64,000 nucleotides of DNA from Ustilago trichophora (GCA_900323505.1 OOIN01000024.1:124001-188000); one strand, 5' to 3'; counted from the stretch's first letter, positions 1 to 10,455 are shown. Translations and numbers: made by a program. The notes: generated by a model not told the origin, from the sequence alone.

Positions 1-502
1 CATTACCACCTCGTCCATTCTCATCTTGATCATCATCGCTGCTAACATTACCACCACCACCTCTCGCGGCACCTCTGACAGGCGCCGCCTCTCCACCCAA
101 ATATCGCGCCAATCTCGTCATGAATTCATGCGTATCAAAGGTGTCTCGGTGCAACTTGATCTTCTTGGCCATTCTCGCTCCCATCTCCGACATACTACCC
201 AACGTCTTTGTATCCAAAATACTCTCACTCGGCGCTACAACACGTTCATGAAGCTCATCCGCTTTTACAATCAGATCGACAAGATCTTTGGGTTTAATCG
301 AAGAGTCGCGTTTGGATTCTTCAGCTTGCGCGATAAGCGTACGGTAATCGGACCGAACTTGACGACGATCATCCATGTCTTGACGCGGATTGTAGATGAA
401 ATTGGCACCATCTGTAGAAGGGCGCTTGCGAGGATTGGAAGAAGAAGAAGGACGCGCTTGAGATCGGACCTCTTGGCAAGATGATTGGACTGGGCGCGAC
501 AT
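1..502 (-). CDS. nse4: Nse4, SMC5/6 complex kleisin-like subunit (partial, N-terminal part)
   Basis: The frame is open from an ATG at 502 leftwards to base 1 with no stop, so about 167 N-terminal codons are visible and the rest lies outside the window. After a Ser/Pro/Arg-rich start come DMDDRRQVRSDYRTLIAQAEE, then KPKDLVDLIVKADELHERV, a Pro-Ser-Glu 'APSESILDTKTL' step, and MSEMGARMAKKIKLHRDTF. This matches the Nse4 N-terminal region (helix binding the Smc5 neck, then the Nse3-binding segment). In that family Nse4 bridges the Smc5/Smc6 heads in DNA repair and chromosome segregation in the nucleus. The last visible residues are a Gly/Asp-rich linker, also usual between the two Nse4 domains. 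The start has no competing upstream ATG in frame nearby. Family call is from motif resemblance. Confidence 0.8.
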   Translation of the reverse strand, partial: MSRPVQSSCQEVRSQARPSSSSNPRKRPSTDGANFIYNPRQDMDDRRQVRSDYRTLIAQAEESKRDSSIKPKDLVDLIVKADELHERVVAPSESILDTKTLGSMSEMGARMAKKIKLHRDTFDTHEFMTRLARYLGGEAAPVRGAARGGGGNVSSDDDQDENGRGGN

Positions 503-1256
503 GATGAATACAGCGCTAGATAAACCCAACCGAGCTTAGGCAAATGTAAGACCGATGTCGTTGTCGCAAGCTTGATCAGCAAGGTATAAATCGTTGTTGA
601 TGAGTTGCCAGCTGTGAACCACGTACCCAAACCAATGCAGAATGGAATCGTGAACGATGAGAAAGTTGCCCCCCCCAGCCGGTGATGGTCAGTAACGACG
701 AATATAGTGGAAGAAATAGATGTGAAACAACACTCGAGATGGCGAGCTGAAAACAAAAGTGTTGGATTAGCTCGGTCAAGGTTCGTACACTCCCCAGATG
801 TGGAGAGTCACAGTCGCGCTCTACTGCCTTGATTTCTCTTTGAAACAAAAAAATTGGGCCGCGTGACACGCGTCCACACTTTGACCTCTCGCGCAAATTA
901 GGCCCCACCCACCACCCAACACACTCAGCCATTTTTTACATGGAACCTCGAATTGCGAAACAGCTCTCATAGATTCACGGTCCAAGCTGTCATGGCTCGT
1001 AGTCACAGCAGTCAAACTCTCGGCGGTAATATGTACAAGTAATCGTCACATTGCAAAGCAGAGAGTCTCGTCTTGGACCCTTGAAACAAACAGGAGAAGA
1101 CAAAAGAAAAAGGCGACAAAGAGCATAGAAGAGCCTCAGCTGGCAATTCTACCCTCAAGGCAAATCAGAATGTAGAGGTGTGTATGTTGTGCAGAACCAA
1201 GTCCCCACGAGGTGCACACCAGCGCGCTACTCAATGAGGATCGATTATTTCGGTGA
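503..1256. other. Intergenic, nse4 upstream / ypt1 downstream
   Basis: These 754 bases separate two minus-strand genes. Reading frames here are short and change frame without conserved motifs. The part near 502 should hold the nse4 promoter and the part near 1257 the ypt1 3' UTR. I see no RNA gene or repeat. Confidence 0.6.
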
Positions 1257-2458
1257 TTAACAGCATCCACCGTTCGACTGCTGCGAAACATTCTGACCCT
1301 GACCAACCTTGAGCGTGCTCTTGCCACCAGCCTGGTTGTTGACGGTGCTGCTTCCCATACGATCTTTGATCTGCTTGGCCATGGTCAAGAAGGCCTGCTC
1401 GACGTTGGTCGCCGACTTGGCCGAGGTCTCGAGGAATGGAATCTGCAACTGGTCGGCAAACTCCTTGGCAGTGGCGTACTCTACCACCTTCTTGTTGGTC
1501 AAATCCGACTTGTTACCGACGAGAAGCTTGTTGACGCCTTCGCAGGCGTATCGGTCAATCTCTTGGAGCCACTGCTTGACGTTGCTGAAAGTGTCGTTGT
1601 CTGTCACGTCGTAGACCACAATGATACCGTGAGCACCGCGGTAGTATGACGAGGTGATGGTTCGGAATCGCTCCTGTCCGGCAGTGTCCCACTGTTATTG
1701 TGAGGTAGAGCAGCATACAATGTGAAAGAAAGAAAGCGTCAGTCCCAGCTATTTCGATGTCAACATTTCCTGTCGTGCACCGCCGCCATCTTCTCTCTGT
1801 CTGTCCCAACAGGCTGCATGGCTTCGCGATCCTGCCGTGGGCTCGTAAAGAAACCGCGTGAACTGCGATATCAGCGAAGTCCGAGCTGTTCTGGGCTGTA
1901 TCCTTGCCTCGGGATGTTTACACGTGCGAGGCTGTACGATAGCGGTAGTCTAGCGATCCACAACAAGGCATGCGGGAGATCCTTTAGCCGTGTACATCCA
2001 CTTTAATCTCCAAGGTAGTGCAGCGATATGTTCCGATCGCAGAGCTGCAAGGGTTTGGATGATGGCAACGGCGGGCGAGTGACTTAGCTGAATGTAACTC
2101 TGGCATGATGAACTCACAATCTGGAGCTTGACAGTCTTGCCCTCGAGCTCGATGGTGCGGATCTTGAAGTCGACACCGATGGCTGCGAGACGGGATGAGC
2201 AGTAGCAGTAGCAGTAGCAAGAAAGTGCGAAAGGAAGAAGAACAATGTGTTAGCAGATGTTGCCGGAAATCAATGCACAAAGAGGCATATATCGCTGATT
2301 CGATGCAACTATGCCGTGCAGGAATGCTCACTGGAAATGTAAGACTCAGTGTAGGTGTCGTCGGCGAATCGAAGGAGAAGACATGATTTTCCGACACCCG
2401 AGTCACCGATAAGCAAAAGCTTGAAGAGGTAATCGTAATCGGCAGAGAGACCGGCCAT
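1257..2458 (-). CDS. ypt1: Ypt1/Rab1 small GTPase, three exons
   Basis: Rab1-family GTPase controlling ER-to-Golgi transport and autophagy on membranes. Exons on the minus strand are 2458-2332, 2182-2118 and 1691-1257 (donors GTGAGC and GTGAGT, acceptors GCAG and ACAG), giving 208 residues, the normal size. The P-loop GDSGVGKS is at about 15-22; the effector loop [13 protein letters not shown] is restored exactly across intron 1; WDTAGQE starts exon 3; NKSDL and ETSAKS are the guanine-base motifs; and the C-terminus GGCC is the double-cysteine prenylation site. Both splice phases are confirmed by the unbroken conserved switch region. Intron 2 is long (426 nt) for a gene-dense genome. A (TG)8 tract lies just upstream of the start in the leader. 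Ypt1 rather than another Rab is supported by [20 protein letters not shown] and the [14 protein letters not shown] core. Confidence 0.96.
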
Positions 2459-4553
2459 GTTGGTTGAGGAGCAGCTGGGTTTCGGTAAGAACCCAGACGA
2501 GATGAATGTGTGTGTGTGTGTGGTGTATATGTGTTTGGCTCGATGTGGTCGGCGATGAGGAGCAGCTGGAGAGAAAGGTGGCGCGGCGTGTAGCGAGGTA
2601 TCGAATGCAATGGAATCGGTCGATGTGGAGAGTGAAGAGTGAGACCAAAGGCAGTGCGAGGTTGACAAGGTGACAGAGGGATGATGGTAGTGGAGGAGAT
2701 TGTTTGGATTGCACAGCCAACAGAGACACACCAAGCGATCCGCGGGCGTCGGCAGCTGCTGCCAACTGCTGATGCGCGTGCATGTCTGTCTGACTCTCAC
2801 CAACTGCGCCTCTGGATTGACGCACAGCACACGCAACTCTGATTGTTGAAATCTCAGCGTACAGAGCGCGCGACCTCGAAATTTGGAGTGTGGTGGTGCA
2901 CTTCTAGCCCCTTTGAATCTGAGAAAGCGCGTCAGTTTTAGAAACAAGGGGACACGTAACATGATTTTGGTAACTTGATTGAACCTTACGCTCCGAGATT
3001 ACAAAGTTGAAGGCAGTTGCTTGCAAAGCCTTTGAACGGCAAATACAAAATCAAGACTGGGCTGCGCAATGGATCCCGAAAAGTGACACTCCTAAGAGAT
3101 GGCTGCCTGTCAACGTGGCTGTGAAACTCGACTTGATCGACATATTGCTGCTACTTATTACGAGGCTCTTAGGTTTGGATCTACAAAGCTTTGTCCAACT
3201 CTCTGTAGACCATGCCAGCCCAGAGAATCTCAAGCAAGTGCGCGGAAGAGAGCCTACTCAACGCCTTGACAGCTGTACCAGCATAGACGGACAAGGTGGG
3301 TTCAAGGAAGCTCACGAAGAAAACAAAGTGCACTGGACTGCGTCCGCGAGTGGCGGTCATAGGTGTCGATAGTCGCCATTATCGTCTGATCTGAAAGGAA
3401 GCACACAGTCTTCGGAAAGGATGAGGGCGACGAGACTTGGTGGCTCTCTCAAAATCGCAACAACAAGATCGGGAGACAGTAGCAGCCACCGTTCCGATGC
3501 ATGAGGGGGGTTGACATTTGTATTAGACCCAATTGGACAAGGCTGACAGCGAGGTCGATGAGAGAGAGGCAACAGAGTCGATGGACCGAGCCGAATGACG
3601 AGGTTTGTGACGACACTGTGGTATCGATCGGAGAGGAAAGCGCAGATGTTGCCATGCGGCTCTGCCGACAGTGTAGCGCTAAGTTTATAGCAGACGGGAT
3701 CGAGTGTCGCCTATATCTTTTCAATACAGTACTGTACAGTACACAAGAATCCGAGTAGAATCGGGTGATGCGAAAAGAGTGACTTGGTTAGTTTTGAAAC
3801 TTGTGAATCCGAAGTCTGAAAGAGCAAGAGAGCAGGTGATTGATGTTTGATTAGGGCAGATCGGTGTGGCGAAACCGAGATCGCGTGGCTACCAAATTCA
3901 ATTCAAAATCTCTAGAATTTGGACTTTTTGGCTGATTCTCGGGAACTGTCGCTTACTTCGGCCATCTTCTCATTCAAATCCATAGACACCCTGAATTGCC
4001 GAACCTCTCTTCCTCCCTCTCTCTCTCTCATTAATTCATCATCTTGATCATCACAACATATGGCTCAGTAGCATCACTTGTGTTTTCTTGGTGATACTGA
4101 CGCTAGTCTCGCAACTCTCATTCCCTCAATCACTACCCTCGAACCCCTGCGCATCAATTGCGACGTTCTCCCCCGCACATACACCAAGCCTCAAGTCACT
4201 CTCTTTCTACGCCGCCTCAGGTCCGAGCAGTGTTGCATCGAACCCGCTCATCCAAGCTCTTTCTTTTGGCATTCTTGCCCTCAAAAAATCGACTTTCGAT
4301 ACCGAGGCTCATATCCGCGCCTATCTACCCTCTCGGCTTCCACCTCTCCGCTTTCAACCATTGTCCTCTTAATCCCAACAACCAAGCTCTCAACCGAGCG
4401 ATAAGCTCAAGCCTCTCCGGTTGTCCTCTATTTCGGCTAAAAAGCAACACATCCTGATCCGTTGTTTGATATATAGCACAACACACCTTTCGACCACTTT
4501 CTCGACGACCATCCTTCCTCACCTCGATCTCTCTTTCTCAACAACCACCCAAA
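2459..4553. other. Long divergent intergenic region, ypt1 / IDO-PPTase
   Basis: About 2.1 kb between divergent starts. It has no frame with recognisable domains or a GC-rich coding bias. The right third (about 3960-4550) is strongly C/T-rich on the plus strand, the usual look of a fungal promoter and 5' UTR pyrimidine tract, and ends in CCAAAATG at the IDO-PPTase start. The palindrome-like ATACAGTACTGTACAGTAC lies at 3724-3742. Confidence 0.6.
2507..2522. repeat. (TG)8 microsatellite in ypt1 leader
   Basis: Eight TG units directly upstream of the ypt1 start codon region (CA on the sense strand of ypt1). Seen directly. Confidence 0.9.
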
Positions 4554-7500
4554 ATGACCGTCACTTCCAGCACCACTGCTGGTCCCAGCCGCATCACCGC
4601 CTCCTCCAACCTCTCCATCTCGCCCAAAAAGACCTTTTATCCCGTCTGGCCAGAGACCCACGATGAGGCAGAGTACTTTGAAGTGCCCCCAGACCACTTC
4701 TTGGCTCAGCAGCGAGGTAATCATAAAACCCGCCAGCCTAGCACATCAGAACATGCCTCTGCTCCTCGACGTCCTTCCACTTCATCCTCCACATCCACCA
4801 TCAGTGACACGTCTATGCCCATCGCCTCCTCCAGCATTGCATCGGATCCTGCCACTCTTTCCTCAATTCCACCTTCGCTTCAGCCATTGTCAGAGCTAGC
4901 TACCGCAGTGCAAGCAGGCATTCCAGCCGTCCCATCATCTCTCGGTCACGTCACTGGACCCCTTGACCGCTTCACAGATGCAGTGCCACGACCTGCTGGC
5001 TTCTCCACCGTCGACGAACACATTCCCGATACATCCACTCTAGCTGCTGCCGACTTCGACGTTGACGTCCGTTCCGGTTTTCTTCCTCCCGAGGCACCCG
5101 TCCAGCGCCTTAGCGGCCCGCACGCCGACCACTGGGAGCATGCCCTCGACCAAGCCAAGAGCATCCCACTTATGCAGGGCGGCGGCGGTGCCACCATCAC
5201 CCAGCACCAGCGGCTCCTTGCTCGTCGTTGGCGTCGCTCCCTTCGCGAGATGCCTGTTCTGCCCCTCTCTGATGAGCTCGCCAACGACATCCGTTTCGCC
5301 CGTCGTGGTCACGTCGTCCTCTCGTTCCTTGCCCATTTCTACATTCACAGTCAGCCGCGTAAATCCGATGATGCTGTCTCTGTCGCATCTCAGACTAGCT
5401 GGCTCAACATGTTCTCGCGCAAATCTGCCGAGCAACTCCAGGACGAGCAGGATCTTGCGGACGAGCTTGCAGGCAAATACTTGCGTCGTGTCCCTGCCGC
5501 CATCGCAGTACCTTGGGTTCAGCTCTCTCAGAAACTTGACTTGCCGCCCGTCCTCACCTATGCCACCACCGTGCTCTGGAACTGGAACTACGTAGACCCT
5601 TCGCGCGGTCTCGAACCCGACAACCTCCGCATCGTCGAGACCTTCACCGCCACACCCTCCGAGTTCCACTTCTTTTTCACATCTCTTCTCATTGAAGCAA
5701 GAGGTGTCGAGGCACTCGAGCTCATGCGTGTCAGTTTGGATGAGGCCTTCGTCGCCGATCGTGTGGCGCGTCGTCGAATCGCCGGCTATCTCAACAGGCT
5801 CGCTGCCGTCATCAACGACCTCACCAAACTTCTTCACGACGTTCGCACCGATTGTGACCCCAAGATCTTCTACTGGGGCATCCGACCCTGGTTTGTCGGC
5901 AGCGACACGGTCGACAAGGCGGAGCAAGCCGGATGGCATTTTGAAGGTGTCGACCCTGAGGGCGTCAGGCGCGTCTTCTCTGGCCCCTCGGCTGGTCAAA
6001 GTACCGTCATCCACGCCATCGACGTCTTCCTGGATGTCGACCATACACGCCGAAAGGAGCGTCTCAACCGCCCTGCTGCTACCACCAGCGGCGATGCACG
6101 TGGTGCCGATGCTACCTTCATGGAGAGGATGTCGCTCTACATGCCTGGCCACCACCGAGCTTTCCTCTCGCACCTCCGCAACATCTCTTTTGATGACAAC
6201 GAAGATGACCAAGACGAGGAGGCTGGCCTCCACGCCCCTATCACCTCTGACGATGCCGATGACACGGATGCCGAAGGTGAGACTCAACCACGCGAGCTTC
6301 CTCACCCCATCCGCAGCCTGGCGCTTCAGGCCAAGACGGAGGAGCACGACGAGGGTCTGCCTGCCGCCTACGACAACGCGCTCAAGGAGCTCAAGGGTTT
6401 GCGCGATGAACACATGAAGATCGCTTACCTCTACATTGTGGCACAGGCACGTGGCTCTCCTCCTCATGCCTATGCTCCCCTGCCCAAGGGTTTCACTGGC
6501 GAACCTGCTGTGGACCGACGTCTGGCTGCCAAGGCCAAGACGCACGCCGATGCAGAGGCTGAGGCGGATGCAGCACTCGACACCAACTCCAAGGACAATG
6601 GCGGAGGTGCCAAGGGCACCGGTGGAACGGATTTGGTGAGTTTCCTTCGGGACTGCCGCGTCAACACCATTGATGCGCTCATCATGGCCAAGGATGCGGT
6701 CGTTGCTTCCTCTTCGACACTATCGCCCGTCTCTTCGCCCAACTCTGCCGACGCTGCAGGCAACTCATCAGGTCAGTCCACATGCTCCGTCGCTCCCTCT
6801 CAGTCTACTCAGGGTCAAGACGCTTCGTCCTTAGTGCCTGGCTCGACCGCTGCCCCTCCGAACATCTTGACTGACCAAGCCGCCGCTGCTTCTTTACCGC
6901 CCACCTCCGATTCGCAATTGCAGATCTGGGCCGTTGATATCTCTCATCAGACCAACATCACCGAGAGTGAATTGCAAAATCTCGTCATTGCTCTGTTACC
7001 GGGATCGGCAAACGCAGGAGATCGAGAAAAGGTCATCAAGTACTACCGCCACGTAGACCGTGTCCGTTCACTGGTTGCTCGTCTGCTCCCGCGTCTTCTC
7101 ATCGCAAAGCGGTTTGGCGTGGCCTGGGACAGCATCAGATTCAGTGCCACACCAGCAGGCCGACCATTTCTCTCTGCACCCGAATTGCCGGTGCATCTCG
7201 ATTTCAACATCTCGCACGACAGCGATTGGGTCGTCATGGCCTTCTGCATCGCCTCTTCTTCAGTACAGAGAGTAGGTGCAGATGTGATGGCGCTTTCACT
7301 CCCTCGATACGAGCAGAACATCCGCTCATTTGTCGAGACCATGGATATGGCCCTTACCAGCAGCGAGACCAGCTGGGTCCTCGATCCTCTTTCCTCTAAC
7401 GGCGACAGCGAAGCGCTGAACAGGCTGTATATGTTGTGGACATGCAAGGAAGCCTACACAAAGAACCTAGGCATGGGTCTGGGCTTTGACTTTTCTCGCA

Positions 7501-7781
7501 TCCAGTTTGATTTTCCTACTTTGGCCACACCAAAGATGTCGATCGATGGAAAGGTAGAGCTGGCCTACAAGTTTATTGACGTGCTCTTGAACCCGGTGCA
7601 GGCTGGAGGTGCCCCATCTCAGCTGGTCGTCTGCCACGGTCCTCACACTGCGCTCGACGAGTCCGAGAGATTCGCAAAACAAGTCAGCGCGGCAGAAGCC
7701 ACACAATCAGGCCTTTTGCACTCCTTTTCGCTGGAGGAGCTGATAGAAGATGCACGATGTCTTGTCTCTTCCTCATCATAG
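4554..7781 (+). CDS. Indoleamine 2,3-dioxygenase fused to 4'-phosphopantetheinyl transferase
   Basis: One uninterrupted 1075-codon ORF starting in good context (CAAAATGACC). Residues 1-200 are Ser/Thr/Pro-rich. About 215-710 is a complete indoleamine 2,3-dioxygenase: DIRFARRGHVVLSFLAHFYIH, IAVPWVQLSQKLDLPPVLTY, VLWNWNYVDP, SEFHFFFTSLLIEARG, MPGHHRAFL, then GLPAAYDNALKELKGLRDEH with the presumed proximal haem histidine (DEHMKIA), and GTGGTDLVSFLRDCR. IDO opens the indole ring of tryptophan to N-formylkynurenine, first step to NAD. After a Ser/Gln/Ala-rich linker (about 715-785) comes a Sfp/Lys5-type phosphopantetheinyl transferase, about 788-1060: IWAVDISHQ, GRPFLSAPE, FNISHDSDW, VGADVM (Mg-binding Asp) and LWTCKEAYTKNLGMGLGFD. 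That enzyme would transfer CoA phosphopantetheine to carrier proteins such as aminoadipate reductase or synthases. Key residues of both halves are present. The fusion is seen; any functional coupling is inference. Confidence 0.87.
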   Translation: MTVTSSTTAGPSRITASSNLSISPKKTFYPVWPETHDEAEYFEVPPDHFLAQQRGNHKTRQPSTSEHASAPRRPSTSSSTSTISDTSMPIASSSIASDPATLSSIPPSLQPLSELATAVQAGIPAVPSSLGHVTGPLDRFTDAVPRPAGFSTVDEHIPDTSTLAAADFDVDVRSGFLPPEAPVQRLSGPHADHWEHALDQAKSIPLMQGGGGATITQHQRLLARRWRRSLREMPVLPLSDELANDIRFARRGHVVLSFLAHFYIHSQPRKSDDAVSVASQTSWLNMFSRKSAEQLQDEQDLADELAGKYLRRVPAAIAVPWVQLSQKLDLPPVLTYATTVLWNWNYVDPSRGLEPDNLRIVETFTATPSEFHFFFTSLLIEARGVEALELMRVSLDEAFVADRVARRRIAGYLNRLAAVINDLTKLLHDVRTDCDPKIFYWGIRPWFVGSDTVDKAEQAGWHFEGVDPEGVRRVFSGPSAGQSTVIHAIDVFLDVDHTRRKERLNRPAATTSGDARGADATFMERMSLYMPGHHRAFLSHLRNISFDDNEDDQDEEAGLHAPITSDDADDTDAEGETQPRELPHPIRSLALQAKTEEHDEGLPAAYDNALKELKGLRDEHMKIAYLYIVAQARGSPPHAYAPLPKGFTGEPAVDRRLAAKAKTHADAEAEADAALDTNSKDNGGGAKGTGGTDLVSFLRDCRVNTIDALIMAKDAVVASSSTLSPVSSPNSADAAGNSSGQSTCSVAPSQSTQGQDASSLVPGSTAAPPNILTDQAAAASLPPTSDSQLQIWAVDISHQTNITESELQNLVIALLPGSANAGDREKVIKYYRHVDRVRSLVARLLPRLLIAKRFGVAWDSIRFSATPAGRPFLSAPELPVHLDFNISHDSDWVVMAFCIASSSVQRVGADVMALSLPRYEQNIRSFVETMDMALTSSETSWVLDPLSSNGDSEALNRLYMLWTCKEAYTKNLGMGLGFDFSRIQFDFPTLATPKMSIDGKVELAYKFIDVLLNPVQAGGAPSQLVVCHGPHTALDESERFAKQVSAAEATQSGLLHSFSLEELIEDARCLVSSSS

Positions 7782-7893
7782 AAGATTGCGCTTTGCAAAT
7801 AGACTTTTTTTTCACTTTTTCTTTTTCTTCACCAATCTGTTTTCAAACGTGGGAATGATGTGGCATGTTTGTATTTTGTGTGAGAGAGCGAAG
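7782..7893. other. Convergent 3' spacer
   Basis: 112 bases between the stop of the IDO-PPTase gene and the stop of the minus-strand TRAPPC13-like gene. It holds a T-rich run (about 7805-7830) suited to 3' end formation. The two 3' UTRs probably overlap. Confidence 0.5.
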
Positions 7894-10455
7894 TTAGTGT
7901 GGAAGTAGCAGAGCCTCTGCAAAAACTGGGATGTCTTGTAAGATGGTCATGCAATCCCTGAATTGTGCATGTTCAGTGTTGTTGTTGAGTTGGTCTTTGT
8001 AGGACAAGAGGATGATTCTTATGGGGCCGAAATGTAGGGGAAGGGGATGGATGATGTTGTGAATTTGTGAAAGGGAGAAGTGTAGGGTTGAATTGACTGA
8101 TGATTCGTTGTGATTATGATTTTGCAGGATTTGATTATTGAGTTTGTAAAGGGTTCCATCTGAAGCTTTGAAGAATTTCAAAGTGACCTTGAGATCTGGT
8201 AAAGGAAGGAAGGATTTGCCCTGAAAAGCAACCAACCCATCACCAGTCGGCAGAAAGCTTCCAGGAATCTCCATCGAACAAGGACGAGTCAAAGCTTGCG
8301 AATGATCCTCCGTATAGATCTTGTACAAATCAGTCAATTTTTGCCAACTTAACGCAGGCTTCGGAACACAACCTTGATCTCGATGCCCGAATAAAGCAAG
8401 ACCATCTTTCGACGGTACATCCGGAGCTGGTCGTTGCATCGTACCATTTGAACCATCGTTCAATTCAGCAGATAAACAATCTTCTGAATTCACATCTACA
8501 CTTTGGCGTGCAGAAGCAGCTCGCAATGAAAGAGATCCATTTCGAACAAGATTTGTCAAATTCGCTTGCAAACGAGCTTTGTTCAACCCGCCAACGTTTG
8601 AACTTGTAGTAGAAGGAGGTTGAGTAGGGGTCGAGTTGCGACTGCTACCACTAGGAGCGGAGGATTTGCGTGGAGTCGAGGGTGCAATGTCGTGCGTGAT
8701 GGTTTCTGTATAAGAAGAAGGAGCAGGAGGAGGAGGAGAAATGGTACAATGTTGTAAGGCTAATCGAAAGGTGCGGGTGATGGTAATTTCTTGTCCTTGA
8801 TCTTGAGGGATACTGGTGTCGTTGGTGGTGGAGGTGGTGGTGGAGCGGCGTGTGCGAGGTGAGATTTCGGATAACGGCGTATCGTCGTCGCTTCCACTAC
8901 CCTCCTTTTCCATCTTTTCCTCTTCTTTCAACGGCAGCAACAACCCGCTTACATCGCACAACCCTACCTCGACACCCAACTCGATCGTCTCTCCCGCTTT
9001 GACCTTCTTCAGCGTCTCCACAGCTTCCTGAAGCAGCGTTAGTCGAGTCTTGACCTGCGGACCCACCACGCCATTGTCTGTCGGAACAGCGATGGTCACG
9101 GGTGGAATGGCAACACGTCGACGAACCAGTTGGCTCGTTTGCAAACGTCCACTTTCGCCAAGAGACATCCTCCAACTGATATCCAGATGGCCCAGTGGAT
9201 CTCCTCGGATCGGAAGGCCTTCGGAAGAGACGCCCATATCTATCGTTGGTTTAAGCAGCTCGGAAGTTAAAGAAAGGGAGGAGGAGGGATAGAGATCGAA
9301 GAGATACTGTCGTACATCTCCATCTGCAAGTACCTCGTTCGAGCCTGCTGCTGAAATCCACATATCCCTGTCTCCCATTGCCTCCTCATCACTGCTCAGA
9401 GAAGGCCTATCGACACTAGTCCACCTCCAACCATGCGCCGCCTTCAATCCCAATCCTTGAAACACCAAACTTGCCCCATTCCCCGCCACATTTTGAACCT
9501 GTACCTCCAACGACACCTTGCCTCTCACTGTTGCATCCGGATGATAGAGCGCACTTGCATGTCTCGGGTGATGCACTTTCGTTCGAACGCTGATGGGTGA
9601 ACGGTCAACGGAGAACTTGTAAAACTTTCGAAAGGATCGCTCCACCCAAACTGCCTCTCCTCCGACCTCAACCGGAGGTGAGAGGGATTTATACCCAACA
9701 GTGCAGACAAGCACGTGAGGTCCGAGATCTTTAATGTCGTACCCTAGGGTTGTTTCGAGCGGTTGAGAGGGGGAGAGTTCCCACACAGGTTTCGATTGAG
9801 ACTCTTCGTTGTCTGAGGAAGAGGAAGGAGTTGGTTCTGGAGAGTAGCGCGTAGGGGTGGGTAGGATGACGTGAGCGAGTTGATGCCATCGTACTCCGCC
9901 TCCAGGTGCAGGTTGTTGTTGTTGCTGTTGTGGGTCTGAAGAACCGACTTGCATCTCAACCCTCAGACTAGGCTCCCGTACTGGCGAATCGGATTCATTC
10001 CGCACGCAGAGATACGTTCGAAACGTCTCGCCCAGAAACAACGTCCCAAAGGAACTTGGAAGAACCAACAGATTGCTGATCGGAAAGCTTTCCGCCGCCG
10101 CCGAGGTTGAAGAAGATTCCACCTCCGTCCATCGATTGGATAGCAAATCCTGCGATAGACCTTCCTGAATTCCCTGGCCCACAGCTTTGAGGAGCGGGTT
10201 GGAAGAGGACAAAAAGTGATCGTCGTAGTAAGGTTTTTCGCTCACCGCCAAGGATGGGGCCGATGCACGCATCACCTTGAGCGAAAGTTGATGCGGTCCG
10301 CCATGTTGTGATGAGGAAGAGGAGGAGGAGGAGGAGGAGGAGGAGGAAGGTACGGTAGAAGCTGTGATTGTGGGTGGTTGTGAGAGAGGGGTTGGTTGGT
10401 GTGACGGTTGCAGAGTGGAAGAGGTAGGTGGGGGTGGGGCTGGCTGGGAGGCCAT
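7894..10455 (-). CDS. TRAPPC13-like (DUF974) trafficking subunit
   Basis: 853 codons without an intron. After a Pro/Ser/Gln-rich N-terminus with a poly-Ser run, residues about 55-330 match the TRAPPC13/DUF974 core: SLKVMRASAPSL, then LVLPSSFGTLFLGETFRTYL with LCVRNES, an LGYDIKDLGPHVLVCTVGY segment, and FRKFYKFSVDRSPISVRTKV. Family members belong to the TRAPP complex that activates Ypt1/Rab1 or Rab11 at the Golgi and adopt stacked Ig-like beta folds. The protein is about twice the length of animal TRAPPC13 because of Ser/Pro/Thr insertions (for example residues about 200-225 and 540-650). The final third, including SFLPTGDGLVAFQGKSF and a C-terminal helix-poor stretch, is less conserved to my eye. 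Ypt1, a TRAPP substrate in yeast, happens to lie 5 kb away; this is probably chance. Confidence 0.75.
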   Translation of the reverse strand: MASQPAPPPPTSSTLQPSHQPTPLSQPPTITASTVPSSSSSSSSSSSSSQHGGPHQLSLKVMRASAPSLAVSEKPYYDDHFLSSSNPLLKAVGQGIQEGLSQDLLSNRWTEVESSSTSAAAESFPISNLLVLPSSFGTLFLGETFRTYLCVRNESDSPVREPSLRVEMQVGSSDPQQQQQQPAPGGGVRWHQLAHVILPTPTRYSPEPTPSSSSDNEESQSKPVWELSPSQPLETTLGYDIKDLGPHVLVCTVGYKSLSPPVEVGGEAVWVERSFRKFYKFSVDRSPISVRTKVHHPRHASALYHPDATVRGKVSLEVQVQNVAGNGASLVFQGLGLKAAHGWRWTSVDRPSLSSDEEAMGDRDMWISAAGSNEVLADGDVRQYLFDLYPSSSLSLTSELLKPTIDMGVSSEGLPIRGDPLGHLDISWRMSLGESGRLQTSQLVRRRVAIPPVTIAVPTDNGVVGPQVKTRLTLLQEAVETLKKVKAGETIELGVEVGLCDVSGLLLPLKEEEKMEKEGSGSDDDTPLSEISPRTRRSTTTSTTNDTSIPQDQGQEITITRTFRLALQHCTISPPPPAPSSYTETITHDIAPSTPRKSSAPSGSSRNSTPTQPPSTTSSNVGGLNKARLQANLTNLVRNGSLSLRAASARQSVDVNSEDCLSAELNDGSNGTMQRPAPDVPSKDGLALFGHRDQGCVPKPALSWQKLTDLYKIYTEDHSQALTRPCSMEIPGSFLPTGDGLVAFQGKSFLPLPDLKVTLKFFKASDGTLYKLNNQILQNHNHNESSVNSTLHFSLSQIHNIIHPLPLHFGPIRIILLSYKDQLNNNTEHAQFRDCMTILQDIPVFAEALLLPH

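Noticed and set aside
271..756. 161-codon minus-strand frame near the left edge
   Set aside because: Wrong frame relative to Nse4, whose conserved residues lie in the frame starting at 502.
1692..2117. Possible RNA gene in the long YPT1 intron
   Set aside because: I found no snoRNA C/D or H/ACA box arrangement I could support by eye.
5040..6545. 501-codon antisense frame under the IDO domain
   Set aside because: Mirror of strongly C/G-ending codons of the IDO gene; translation has no motif, while the plus strand encodes clear domains.
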